Of a DNA stretch of 11,383 nucleotides, positions 5,467-11,383 are shown piece after piece. Below the pieces are notes generated by a model that saw only the letters and a list, made by a program, of their open reading frames with translations, did not search any database and was not told where the DNA came from. Origin of the DNA: CAUYXJ01 sp963577065 (GTDB lineage: Bacteria > Chloroflexota > Dehalococcoidia > Tepidiformales > Tepidiformaceae); NCBI GenBank assembly GCA_963577065.1, contig CAUYXJ010000088.1, positions 1-11,383 of the forward strand. Reading direction: 5' to 3'. Made by a program: the position numbers and the translations under genes. How positions within the stretch are numbered: the stretch's first letter is position 1; the number at the start of each line of letters is the position of its first letter.

Positions 5467-6273
5467 ATGGCCCGGTTGCGCGCTGCTCGTGCCCTGCACC
5501 CCTTCCCCTCGCTGCTGCTGGCGACGCTAACGGTCGCGCTCGTGCCGATCGCGGGGGGCGGGATCGGCACCGCCGTGGTCCTTGGCCTGGGGATGCTCTG
5601 CTACCAGTTCGCAATCGGCCTCACGAACGATGTCGTCGATGCCGAGGACGACGCGGTCCGCAAACCGACGAAGCCGATCCCATCTGGGGCGCTCTCCCGA
5701 GCCGCGGCCGCGCGACTCGGCGCCGCCTTCGCCCTCGCGGGCCTGTTGATCACACTCCCGCTGCCGCTGGGAGCGTGGCTCATCGGCATCGCCGGATTGA
5801 GCTGCGGACTGGCCTATGACGCTTGGCTGAAGCGCACGCCGCTGAGCTGGGTGCCGCTGGCGCTCGCGCTCCCCTTGGTTCCCGTCTGGGTGTTCGTTGC
5901 CAGCGATGCCTGGACGGCCACGATGTGGTGGGCGTTCCCGCTGGGGGCGGGACTTGGGCTCGCGCTCCACCTCGCCAACCAAGCGCCGGACGTTCGGGGG
6001 AGCGAGGACGCGGCCAGCGGCCTGCCCGGCTGGTTGGGCGAACGCGCTTCGCGCGCCTTCGCGGTGGTGCTATTCGCCGTCGCCGCATCGGTGACGGTGG
6101 CTGTGATCGCCCTTGCGGATCTTCTTTTGGCGGCTCTCGCGGCGGCGCTGACCGTCGCCACCGGCCTGGCCACGGCCCGGCTGAGCCCACTCGGAGGGAC
6201 GGTCCTGTTCGGCGTCCTCGCGGTGGCGGGAGCCGTGCTTGCGGTGCTCTTCGTCCTAGCCGCCGCCCCGTGA
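5467..6273 (+). CDS. UbiA-family integral-membrane prenyltransferase
   Basis: A 268-residue, strongly hydrophobic protein with about eight to nine membrane helices, the usual size for UbiA enzymes. These transfer a polyprenyl chain from its diphosphate to an aromatic or other acceptor (quinones, heme O, chlorophyll, ether lipids). The first Asp-rich motif NDxxDxxxD is intact (N54-D62, NDVVDAEDD) and binds Mg-diphosphate. It is followed by RKPTKPIPSG, and YDAWLKR (117-123) matches the conserved YxxxK-type loop. The second Asp-rich loop is unusual: D175 and D181 in APDVRGSEDAASG, longer than the common DxEGD form. HPFPSLL near the N-terminus is shared with a UbiA subgroup. The ATG at 5467 is chosen because the homology starts there; the open frame further upstream overlaps the Nudix gene in another frame. 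The acceptor is unknown: no quinone- or lipid-pathway gene is adjacent. The 3' end overlaps the convergent small membrane-protein gene by 18 bp. Confidence 0.92.
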   Translation: MARLRAARALHPFPSLLLATLTVALVPIAGGGIGTAVVLGLGMLCYQFAIGLTNDVVDAEDDAVRKPTKPIPSGALSRAAAARLGAAFALAGLLITLPLPLGAWLIGIAGLSCGLAYDAWLKRTPLSWVPLALALPLVPVWVFVASDAWTATMWWAFPLGAGLGLALHLANQAPDVRGSEDAASGLPGWLGERASRAFAVVLFAVAASVTVAVIALADLLLAALAAALTVATGLATARLSPLGGTVLFGVLAVAGAVLAVLFVLAAAP

Positions 6274-6501
6274 CTCGAGCGCGTCCATCCGGCGGTCGAG
6301 ACTCCGGAGCGAGTAGCGGATGACCGCCATCGTTACGAAGAAGTCGAACCAAAGCATGATTGCGCCGAGGATCACGAAGATGTCCTGAACGACCTGATTG
6401 TTGGCGAGGACGGCAGCGAGGATGAAGCCAAGCCCCGCGCCCGAGAGGAGCGAGGGGACGACGATCAGCATGCCGCCGACGGTGCGTCGCCGAGCGGTCA
6501 C
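6256..6501 (-). CDS. small two-helix membrane protein, unknown function
   Basis: An 81-residue protein that I do not recognise. It has a basic N-terminus (TARRRTVGG), a first hydrophobic segment at about residues 11-33, a short polar turn (NNQVVQD), a second hydrophobic segment at about 38-61 rich in aromatic residues, and a charged tail (RYSLRSLDRRMDALESRGGG). That predicts a helical hairpin in the cytoplasmic membrane. By the positive-inside rule both ends face the cytoplasm. The start is GTG at 6501, overlapping the DUF885 stop as GTGA, which implies translational coupling; an internal ATG at residue 11 is less likely. It is the last gene of the nitroreductase-DUF885 operon. The membrane-like composition and the coupling support a real gene although it overlaps the end of the UbiA gene on the other strand by 18 bp. 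Confidence 0.75.
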   Translation of the reverse strand: MTARRRTVGGMLIVVPSLLSGAGLGFILAAVLANNQVVQDIFVILGAIMLWFDFFVTMAVIRYSLRSLDRRMDALESRGGG

Positions 6502-8195
6502 CGGCCCTTCTCGCTGCTGTCGCCGGTGCCGAGCCTCGCGCTCTCCCGTTCCAGGAGGCCGAGCCCCATCGGGCCCAGCGCGAGCATACCGCTGTGGAAG
6601 GTACGCAGGTCGAACGCATCGCCGAGGGTGCTTCGCGCCGCTTCCCGCGCCGCCAGCCAGGCCCGCTCACCGACCTTGTAGCTGATCGCTTGGCCGGGGA
6701 TACCCAGATAGCGATCGATCTCGCTGGCCATGAATTCGGCCGGGAAGTGGCTGCGGGTGAGGGCGAACTCGTTGCCCAGCGCGGGCGTCCAGCGCTCTCC
6801 CGGGTGGAAGGGCTGCCCGTCCGGTATCGGGAGCTCTAGGTGCATCCCGATGTCGATGACGACGCGCACACTGCGCAGCGCCTGCGAGCGCAACAACCCC
6901 AGGGCGTAGTCGGGGCGGTCGAGGTACCCGAGCTCGCCCATGAGCCGCTCCGCGTACAGGCCCCACCCCTCTACGTAACCGGAGCAGTCACCGAACAGCC
7001 GCTGGAAGCGCGAGAGGTCGAGCAGGCGCGTGTTGCCACGTTCGAGGTGGTGGCCGGGAACCCCTTCGTGATAGGCGATCGAGACTTCGCCCCAGAGGGG
7101 GAAGCGGGTCTTGCCGCCGGTCGGGTACCACGTGCGCCCGGGGCGGCTGAAGTCCTCCGAGGGGCCGGTGTAGTACATGGCCAGAGCGCCCCCGGGCGGC
7201 GCAATCAGCGCTTCGAGGCGCTGGAGCGGTTCGGGGATATCGAAGTGGGTACCGTTGAGTTCGGCGATCGTCGTATCCTGGAGATCCTGCATCCATTCCT
7301 GGAAGCGCTCGACGCCCTCGATCGCACGCGAGGGGTCGGTTTCGAGCACCTCCTTGGCGACTTCGACGCCGGCGCCCGGTGCAATGAGCTCGGCCGCAGC
7401 TTCCATCTCCGCGTCGATCCGTTGGAGCTCGTCCCAGCCCCAGTCGTAGGTTTCCCGGAGATCGAGTGCGCAGCGATTCCACGCTCGTGCGTAGAGCTGG
7501 TAACGGTCTTCGCCCACCGCATCGCGATCTTCGGCCCAGGGGAGGTAGGTCTCGCGCAGGAACGTAGCGAAGCTGCGATAGCTCGTCGCGGCCGACTCGG
7601 CGGCGACCTCGAGGTCGCGAAGCAAGCCTTCGGACTTGCAGTCGGTGATGCCCGCAACGATGCCGGCGAAGAAGTTTCCGCCCGTATCGCCCCCGGCGCC
7701 CCAAGCCTCGCACTGGCCGATGCACGCTTCGATTTGGCGGCGGGGCGCGATCCGCCTCGCCTCGATGCCGCGCAGCAGCGTGGCCCGGTAGCCGCCGAGG
7801 GCGCCCGGCACGCGCCCCATGCGTTGGGCCAGCGTCATCCAGTCGCCCTCGTCCGCCGCGGGCATTAGATCGAAGACCCGGCGGATCGATTGAAGTGGTG
7901 ACGCGAGCACGTTCAGGTTGGCGAGGTAGTCGCCCGTGTCGAAGAGATCACAGTCGATCGCAAGCGCTTCGCGCATGACGTCGCGGGCGATGCCATCGCC
8001 GTCGGCCTCGGACGGAAGCGTATCGAGGCGAGCGAGCGCGTTGCGAGCGAGCGCCTCGCGAGCCTCTTCGCCCGCCTTCGAGTAGTCCGTGAGCTCGGAT
8101 TCGTGCCCGGCGATGCCGAGGGACGTCGCGGCGATCGGATCGAGCGCTGCGAGACCCTCTACGTATTCGTCGCCAAGGTCGGTGATCGCAGACAT
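6498..8195 (-). CDS. DUF885 family protein, predicted zinc metallopeptidase
   Basis: A 565-residue protein of the DUF885 family, a gluzincin-like group usually annotated as putative peptidases or carboxypeptidases. The zinc motif is HEGVPGHH (residues 376-383), the family's HExxPGHH form, with the two motif histidines as metal ligands and the Glu as catalytic base. Downstream, YVEGWGLYAE (407-416) would give the third ligand. RVVIDIGMHLE and LGIPGQAISYKVGE are other hallmark blocks near the C-terminus. There is no signal peptide or membrane segment, so it is probably cytoplasmic. Many family members are exported, so this is worth noting. The start is ATG at 8195, whose A overlaps the nitroreductase stop (TGATG); 24 further upstream codons to 8267 would run into that gene and lack homology. 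The substrate is unknown. It is the middle gene of a coupled three-gene operon. Confidence 0.93.
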   Translation of the reverse strand: MSAITDLGDEYVEGLAALDPIAATSLGIAGHESELTDYSKAGEEAREALARNALARLDTLPSEADGDGIARDVMREALAIDCDLFDTGDYLANLNVLASPLQSIRRVFDLMPAADEGDWMTLAQRMGRVPGALGGYRATLLRGIEARRIAPRRQIEACIGQCEAWGAGGDTGGNFFAGIVAGITDCKSEGLLRDLEVAAESAATSYRSFATFLRETYLPWAEDRDAVGEDRYQLYARAWNRCALDLRETYDWGWDELQRIDAEMEAAAELIAPGAGVEVAKEVLETDPSRAIEGVERFQEWMQDLQDTTIAELNGTHFDIPEPLQRLEALIAPPGGALAMYYTGPSEDFSRPGRTWYPTGGKTRFPLWGEVSIAYHEGVPGHHLERGNTRLLDLSRFQRLFGDCSGYVEGWGLYAERLMGELGYLDRPDYALGLLRSQALRSVRVVIDIGMHLELPIPDGQPFHPGERWTPALGNEFALTRSHFPAEFMASEIDRYLGIPGQAISYKVGERAWLAAREAARSTLGDAFDLRTFHSGMLALGPMGLGLLERESARLGTGDSSEKGR

Positions 8196-8821
8196 CAGCG
8201 CAGCTTGCCATCCTCGCGCGTTGACGGCGAGGGCGCTCGCGCCGCCTGTTCGTGCTCCGTTCCCCACCGATCAATCGCGACGAGCCGATCGAGGGGCTGG
8301 CGGCGCTGGTCGCGTCGCTCGCGCTGTTGCAGATCCTCCGGCAGGGTCTCGATGTCACCGGGGTACCCGATCGCGAAGACGACGAGTACGCGCAGGTCCT
8401 CCGGTGCCGAGAAGGCGGCTCGCACGGCGGCCTCGTCGAAACCCGCCATCGGGTGGGCGACGAGGCCGAGGGCCGTGGCCTGCGTCATCAGATTTGCCGC
8501 TCCGATGCCGGCGTGGAAGGACCAAAGCGCGCGTTCCGCCCCGTACGCATCCCCGCGCTCGTGCGCGGGCAGCGCCGCGAGCGCGACGAGCAGTGGCGCC
8601 GATGGCGCCCAGCTGCGATTGCCCTCCGAGAGCGCGGCGGCGAGCGTCGCCTCCGTGGCTGCGGAGCGCGCGACGAGCAAGCGCACCGGCTGCGCGTTGC
8701 CGTGGCTCGGGGCGACGGAAACGGCCAGCCAGAGGAGGTCCTGGACATCCGCCGGGACCGCCCGGGGGGCGAAGGCGCGGCGTGCGCGACGCGCGCTGAG
8801 GGCCGGGAGCAACTCCGTCAT
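8195..8821 (-). CDS. nitroreductase family FMN oxidoreductase
   Basis: A 208-residue flavoprotein of the nitroreductase superfamily. The N-terminal SARRARRAF block and the SHGNAQPVRLLVA stretch match the FMN-binding start of the fold. SFHAGIGAANLMTQATALGLVAHPMAGFDEAAVR is the central helix and loop, and VVFAIGYPGD is the late FMN phosphate/loop motif. Members reduce nitroaromatics, quinones, enones or other electrophiles with NAD(P)H, usually as dimers. About 35 residues after the RRQPLDRLV block form a polar tail of no recognised function. The start is ATG at 8821, because a full AGGAGG lies 4 nt upstream (8826-8831); the frame's earlier codons lack a ribosome site. It is the first gene of the minus-strand operon and runs into the DUF885 gene through a TGATG overlap. 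The physiological substrate is not shown by context. Confidence 0.9.
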   Translation of the reverse strand: MTELLPALSARRARRAFAPRAVPADVQDLLWLAVSVAPSHGNAQPVRLLVARSAATEATLAAALSEGNRSWAPSAPLLVALAALPAHERGDAYGAERALWSFHAGIGAANLMTQATALGLVAHPMAGFDEAAVRAAFSAPEDLRVLVVFAIGYPGDIETLPEDLQQRERRDQRRQPLDRLVAIDRWGTEHEQAARAPSPSTREDGKLR

Positions 8822-8906
8822 CGGTCCTCCTGAGCGGCACCGATCGTGCCATCGCGCGGCCGGCGAAGCCAGCAGGTCAGTGCGAGCCACCTAAACTGCG
8901 ACGACC
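8822..8906. promoter_or_regulatory. 85-bp divergent intergenic region, nitroreductase operon / DUF429
   Basis: This gap must drive both the nitroreductase operon (minus strand) and the DUF429 gene (plus strand). On the plus strand TAAACT (8892-8897) ends 9 bp before the DUF429 ATG and no Shine-Dalgarno is present, so a leaderless transcript is likely. On the minus strand I see the AGGAGG of the nitroreductase gene but no convincing -35/-10 pair. Confidence 0.4.
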
Positions 8907-9671
8907 ATGACGACCTTCGTGGGGCTCGATCTCTCCTGGACGGGCCGCTACGAGACGGGCATCTGCTGGCTCGAGGGCGAATCCGGTAGCGAGCTCAGCT
9001 GCACGCGGATCGAGGCGTCGGTGCGAAGCGCCCAGAGCCTCGCCGAGGAACTCGCTGCCGTCGAGGGCCCGGTCGTGGTGGCGATCGACGCACCCCTGAT
9101 CGTGACCCCGGAGCGCTGGGTCGAGCGGGAGATCGGGCGCCGCTTCAGCCGTTACAAAGCCTCGGCCCATTCGGCGAACCTCGACTTGTTGATCCGCAAC
9201 GGCCTCACCGCCGGTATGGATCTCGCGCACGCGCTCGGGGACGCGGGCTTCGCCCTCGACGCGGCGGCGTTACTGGGAGGGGATCGTCGGGGGCGGTTCG
9301 CCTTCGAGGTCTACCCCCACACGATCCACGTTCGCCTCTTCGGCCTTTCCGAACGCCTGCCTTACAAGCCTGGGCGCGGTCGGCGCGTGGCGATGCGGCG
9401 GCGGGTCCTCGGGGAGTACCAGTCCCATCTCCAGCGGCTTCTCGCGCGGGAAGCGCGCGGCGTCCTGCGCAACGCAGACGTGACCGACGTGCTGGCGCCC
9501 GAGACGGCGGCGGCGGCGCGGGGCCGGGGGCTCAAGCACACGCTCGATGGTCTCACCTGTGCGATCTCCGCGTTTCTCGCGTGGCGCGATCCCGATTCCT
9601 GGGAGGTCCTCGGCGAGGCGACGAACGGCTACGTCGTCGTGCCGCGCGAACGTGACGCCGCCGAGAGCTGA
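8907..9671 (+). CDS. DUF429 family protein, predicted RNase H-like nuclease fold
   Basis: A 254-residue protein of the DUF429 family (predicted RNase H-fold nucleases of unproven activity). The family landmarks are present in order: GLDLSW near the N-terminus with D8, VVVAIDAPL with D61, a helix with RYKASAHSAN (82-91), FEVYPHT with E134, LPYKPGRGRR, and HTLDGLTCAISAFLAW with D214, then GYVVVP. Residues D8, D61, E134 and D214 are well placed to be the acidic metal-binding set of an RNase H-like site; this is inferred from the fold, not shown. There is no signal peptide or membrane segment. The start at ATG 8907 is the first in frame; it lacks a ribosome site and sits 9 bp after a -10-like TAAACT. 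The gene ends 9 bp from the convergent argS stop. The biological role is unknown. Confidence 0.88.
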   Translation: MTTFVGLDLSWTGRYETGICWLEGESGSELSCTRIEASVRSAQSLAEELAAVEGPVVVAIDAPLIVTPERWVEREIGRRFSRYKASAHSANLDLLIRNGLTAGMDLAHALGDAGFALDAAALLGGDRRGRFAFEVYPHTIHVRLFGLSERLPYKPGRGRRVAMRRRVLGEYQSHLQRLLAREARGVLRNADVTDVLAPETAAAARGRGLKHTLDGLTCAISAFLAWRDPDSWEVLGEATNGYVVVPRERDAAES

Positions 9672-9680
9672 GGCGCCTCG

Positions 9681-11382
9681 CTACATCCGCTCCGGTGCGC
9701 TCATCCCCATCAGGTCCAGCACACGGCTCAGCGCGATCTTGGCGGCAAAGACGAGCCGGAGACGGGCGGCGGTCAGGGCCGCATCGTCGGTAAGCACCTT
9801 GAGGCCCGAATCGCCGAGTTGCTTGAAGGCATCGTTGAACGCGTGGAACGCCGTCGCGAGTTCCGTCCCGTAGTGGGCGAGATGCTGGGGCTCGAACGTC
9901 GTCGCCACCAGCTCGATCACTTCCGGCAGGCGCATCATTTCGCGGATCAGCGCGAACTCGTGGGGGGCGGTCAGGAGGGTCACGTCGCCGCCGTCCGGAG
10001 AATGGCCCTCGGCCGCCGCCCGGTCGAGCATGCTCGCGAGACGGGCGTGGGCGTATTGGATGTAGTAGACGGGGTTTTCGTTCGACTGGGTGACCGCCAA
10101 TTCGAGATCGAACTCCATCTGCGAGCTCGGCGCGCGGAGGAGGAAGAAGAAGCGAGCAGCGTCGGGGCCAACCTCTTCGATGAGCTCATCGAGCGTGATG
10201 ATCTCGCCGCCGCGCTTCGAGAGCCGCACGACTTCGTCCCCGCGCTTGAGCGTGACGAGCTGGTAGAGGAGTACGTGCAGCGCGTCGCCCCGGCCCGCGA
10301 CCGCCTCGGTCGCGACCTTGACGCGCGAGACGTGGCCGTGGTGATCGGCGCCCCAGACATCGATTACGAGGTCGAAGCCGCGATTCGCGAACTTGTCGTA
10401 GTGGTAGGCGATGTCGCTCGCGAAGTAGGTGGGGCGCCCGTCCGAGCGAACGACGACGTTGTCCTTCTCCTCGCCGAGCGCGCTGGAGGTCAGCCAGACG
10501 GCACCCTCCCGCTCCACCAGATGGCCGTTCTCGCGGAGGACCGCCATCGCCGCTTCGTAAGGCGCGGTCTCGTCCCCGCCCGATGCGTCGAAGAGCGAAC
10601 GCTCGCGGAACCAACGGTCGTAGCGGACGCCGAAGTGCGTGAGGCTCGCTTCGATCCGCTCGACCATCAGCTCGATGCCGAGTTCGGCCAAAGCCGCGTC
10701 CGCGGGCTCACCTTCGGCCGCCAGGAAGCGGTCACCGAGGCGGTCGCGGACGGCCTCCGCGACTTCGATCATGTAGTCGCCCGGATAGCCCTCGGCCGGG
10801 ATCGGTGCCTCGCGGCCAAAGAGCTCCTGGTAGCGGGCGTAGAGCGTCTCGGCAAACATCTCGGTCTGGGTGCCGGCATCGTTTACGTAGTACTCGCGCT
10901 CGACCGCGTAACCGGCAGCCGCGAGCACAGACGCGAGCGTGTCGCCGATAGCGGCACCGCGACCGTTGCCCACGTGCAGGGGACCGGTGGGGTTCGCGGA
11001 TACGAACTCGACCTGCGCGCGCTGGCCTTGGCCGAGCGTGAGGTCCGCGAAGGCGGCGCCCGCGGCGATGATGCGCTCGACCTCGGACTGCATCAGACGC
11101 TCGGCCAGCCGGAGATTGATGAACCCGGGGGCCGCCACGGCAGGGGCTTGAATCGTATCGTCGGCGGGGAGGTGGGCGGCGATCGCCTCTGCGATCTGGA
11201 GGGGCGGCATCATCGCCGCTCGCGCCAGGCGGAGAGGCAGAGAGCTGGCGTAGTCGCCGTTCGCGGGGTCCTTCGGGCGCTCGAGGTCGGCGCCAGGCAA
11301 GGCGACATCGGGCAACGCGCCCGCCTGCATTGCCGCGCGCGCGGCCCCGTCGATCAGGGCTTCGAGGCGCCGTCGAAGGGAG
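9681..11382 (-). CDS. argS: arginyl-tRNA synthetase (start codon just outside window)
   Basis: A class Ia aminoacyl-tRNA synthetase that charges tRNA-Arg. The frame is open through the right edge (SLRRRLEALIDGAARAAMQ...), so only the first few residues are missing; the ATG at 11330 is internal. LERPKDPANGDYASSLPLRLA belongs to the N-terminal domain specific to ArgRS. The HIGH-type signature is SANPTGPLHVGNGRGAAIGD, with Asn (codon 10965-10967) in the last HIGH position. REYYVNDAGTQTEMFAETLY follows. The KMSKS-type loop is VRLSKRGGEI (LSKR at 10212-10223), then TLDELIEEVGPDAARFFFLLR. The C-terminal DALR anticodon-binding domain contains NPVYYIQYAHARLASML and ends in APERM, the normal ArgRS ending. 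The gene is full length apart from the edge and faces the DUF429 gene with a 9-bp gap. Confidence 0.97.
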   Translation of the reverse strand, partial: SLRRRLEALIDGAARAAMQAGALPDVALPGADLERPKDPANGDYASSLPLRLARAAMMPPLQIAEAIAAHLPADDTIQAPAVAAPGFINLRLAERLMQSEVERIIAAGAAFADLTLGQGQRAQVEFVSANPTGPLHVGNGRGAAIGDTLASVLAAAGYAVEREYYVNDAGTQTEMFAETLYARYQELFGREAPIPAEGYPGDYMIEVAEAVRDRLGDRFLAAEGEPADAALAELGIELMVERIEASLTHFGVRYDRWFRERSLFDASGGDETAPYEAAMAVLRENGHLVEREGAVWLTSSALGEEKDNVVVRSDGRPTYFASDIAYHYDKFANRGFDLVIDVWGADHHGHVSRVKVATEAVAGRGDALHVLLYQLVTLKRGDEVVRLSKRGGEIITLDELIEEVGPDAARFFFLLRAPSSQMEFDLELAVTQSNENPVYYIQYAHARLASMLDRAAAEGHSPDGGDVTLLTAPHEFALIREMMRLPEVIELVATTFEPQHLAHYGTELATAFHAFNDAFKQLGDSGLKVLTDDAALTAARLRLVFAAKIALSRVLDLMGMSAPERM

Positions 11383-11383
11383 A

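Noticed and set aside
6840..7868. A 342-codon plus-strand frame within the DUF885 region
   Set aside because: It is a shadow frame of the DUF885 gene, which carries a clear HEGVPGHH zinc motif on the other strand.
8089..8894. Several plus-strand frames over the nitroreductase gene
   Set aside because: They are Arg/Ala-rich shadow translations with no domain and no ribosome site; the minus-strand nitroreductase has a full AGGAGG and family motifs.
1..11383. Defence system, CRISPR array, prophage, transposon or integron
   Set aside because: I saw no repeat-spacer pattern, transposase, integrase, terminal inverted repeats or tRNA-adjacent junction; gene content and base composition look uniform.

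Overview
This is a compact, high-GC bacterial chromosome segment made mostly of housekeeping and metabolic genes. I see no phage, transposon, CRISPR array, tRNA, rRNA or other mobile-element signature. The best guess for the source is a high-GC member of the Chloroflexota, possibly in the Dehalococcoidia / SAR202 area. That guess rests on the style of the primary sigma factor (a Glu-rich N-terminus, then DDPVRMYLREIG, and a long spacer before region 2), together with a fused F420-biosynthesis FbiC and a DUF885 peptidase. It is an inference from recalled family resemblance, not a search; an actinobacterium or another deep high-GC lineage is not excluded.

Layout. (1) Bases 1-1628, plus strand: 3' part of fbiC (CofG C-terminus fused to a complete CofH radical-SAM half), making the F420 precursor FO. 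(2) 1625-2476, minus: a class I SAM-dependent methyltransferase converging on fbiC; the two stop codons share the tetranucleotide CTAG. (3) 2579-2932, plus: a single-domain rhodanese, divergent from the methyltransferase. (4) 2933-3171: a non-coding stretch with clustered palindromes and then a clear extended -10 sigma70-type promoter. (5) 3172-4812, plus: the primary sigma factor rpoD/sigA, closed by a 16-bp perfect hairpin. (6) 4893-5429, plus: a NudF-like Nudix hydrolase whose Shine-Dalgarno abuts that hairpin. (7) 5467-6273, plus: a UbiA-family membrane prenyltransferase, perhaps leaderless. (8) 8821 down to 6256, minus: a tightly coupled three-gene operon of nitroreductase, DUF885 metallopeptidase and an 81-residue two-helix membrane protein, joined by TGATG and GTGA overlaps. 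(9) 8907-9671, plus: a DUF429 RNase H-like protein, perhaps leaderless. (10) 9681 to the right edge, minus: arginyl-tRNA synthetase, missing only its first residues.

How they fit together: fbiC points to F420-dependent redox chemistry in the cell. The nitroreductase is of the FMN type and is not by itself evidence of F420 use. The UbiA protein points to isoprenoid-quinone or related lipid synthesis. RpoD and ArgS are core machinery. The only grouping that looks like one functional unit is the nitroreductase-DUF885-small membrane protein operon, whose shared role is unknown. Convergent gene ends are packed with almost no space, which suggests a condensed genome. I did not find a convincing new defence, mobile or biosynthetic system; the items most worth following are the operon, the rpoD upstream structure, the terminator pressed against the Nudix ribosome site, and the two putative leaderless starts.
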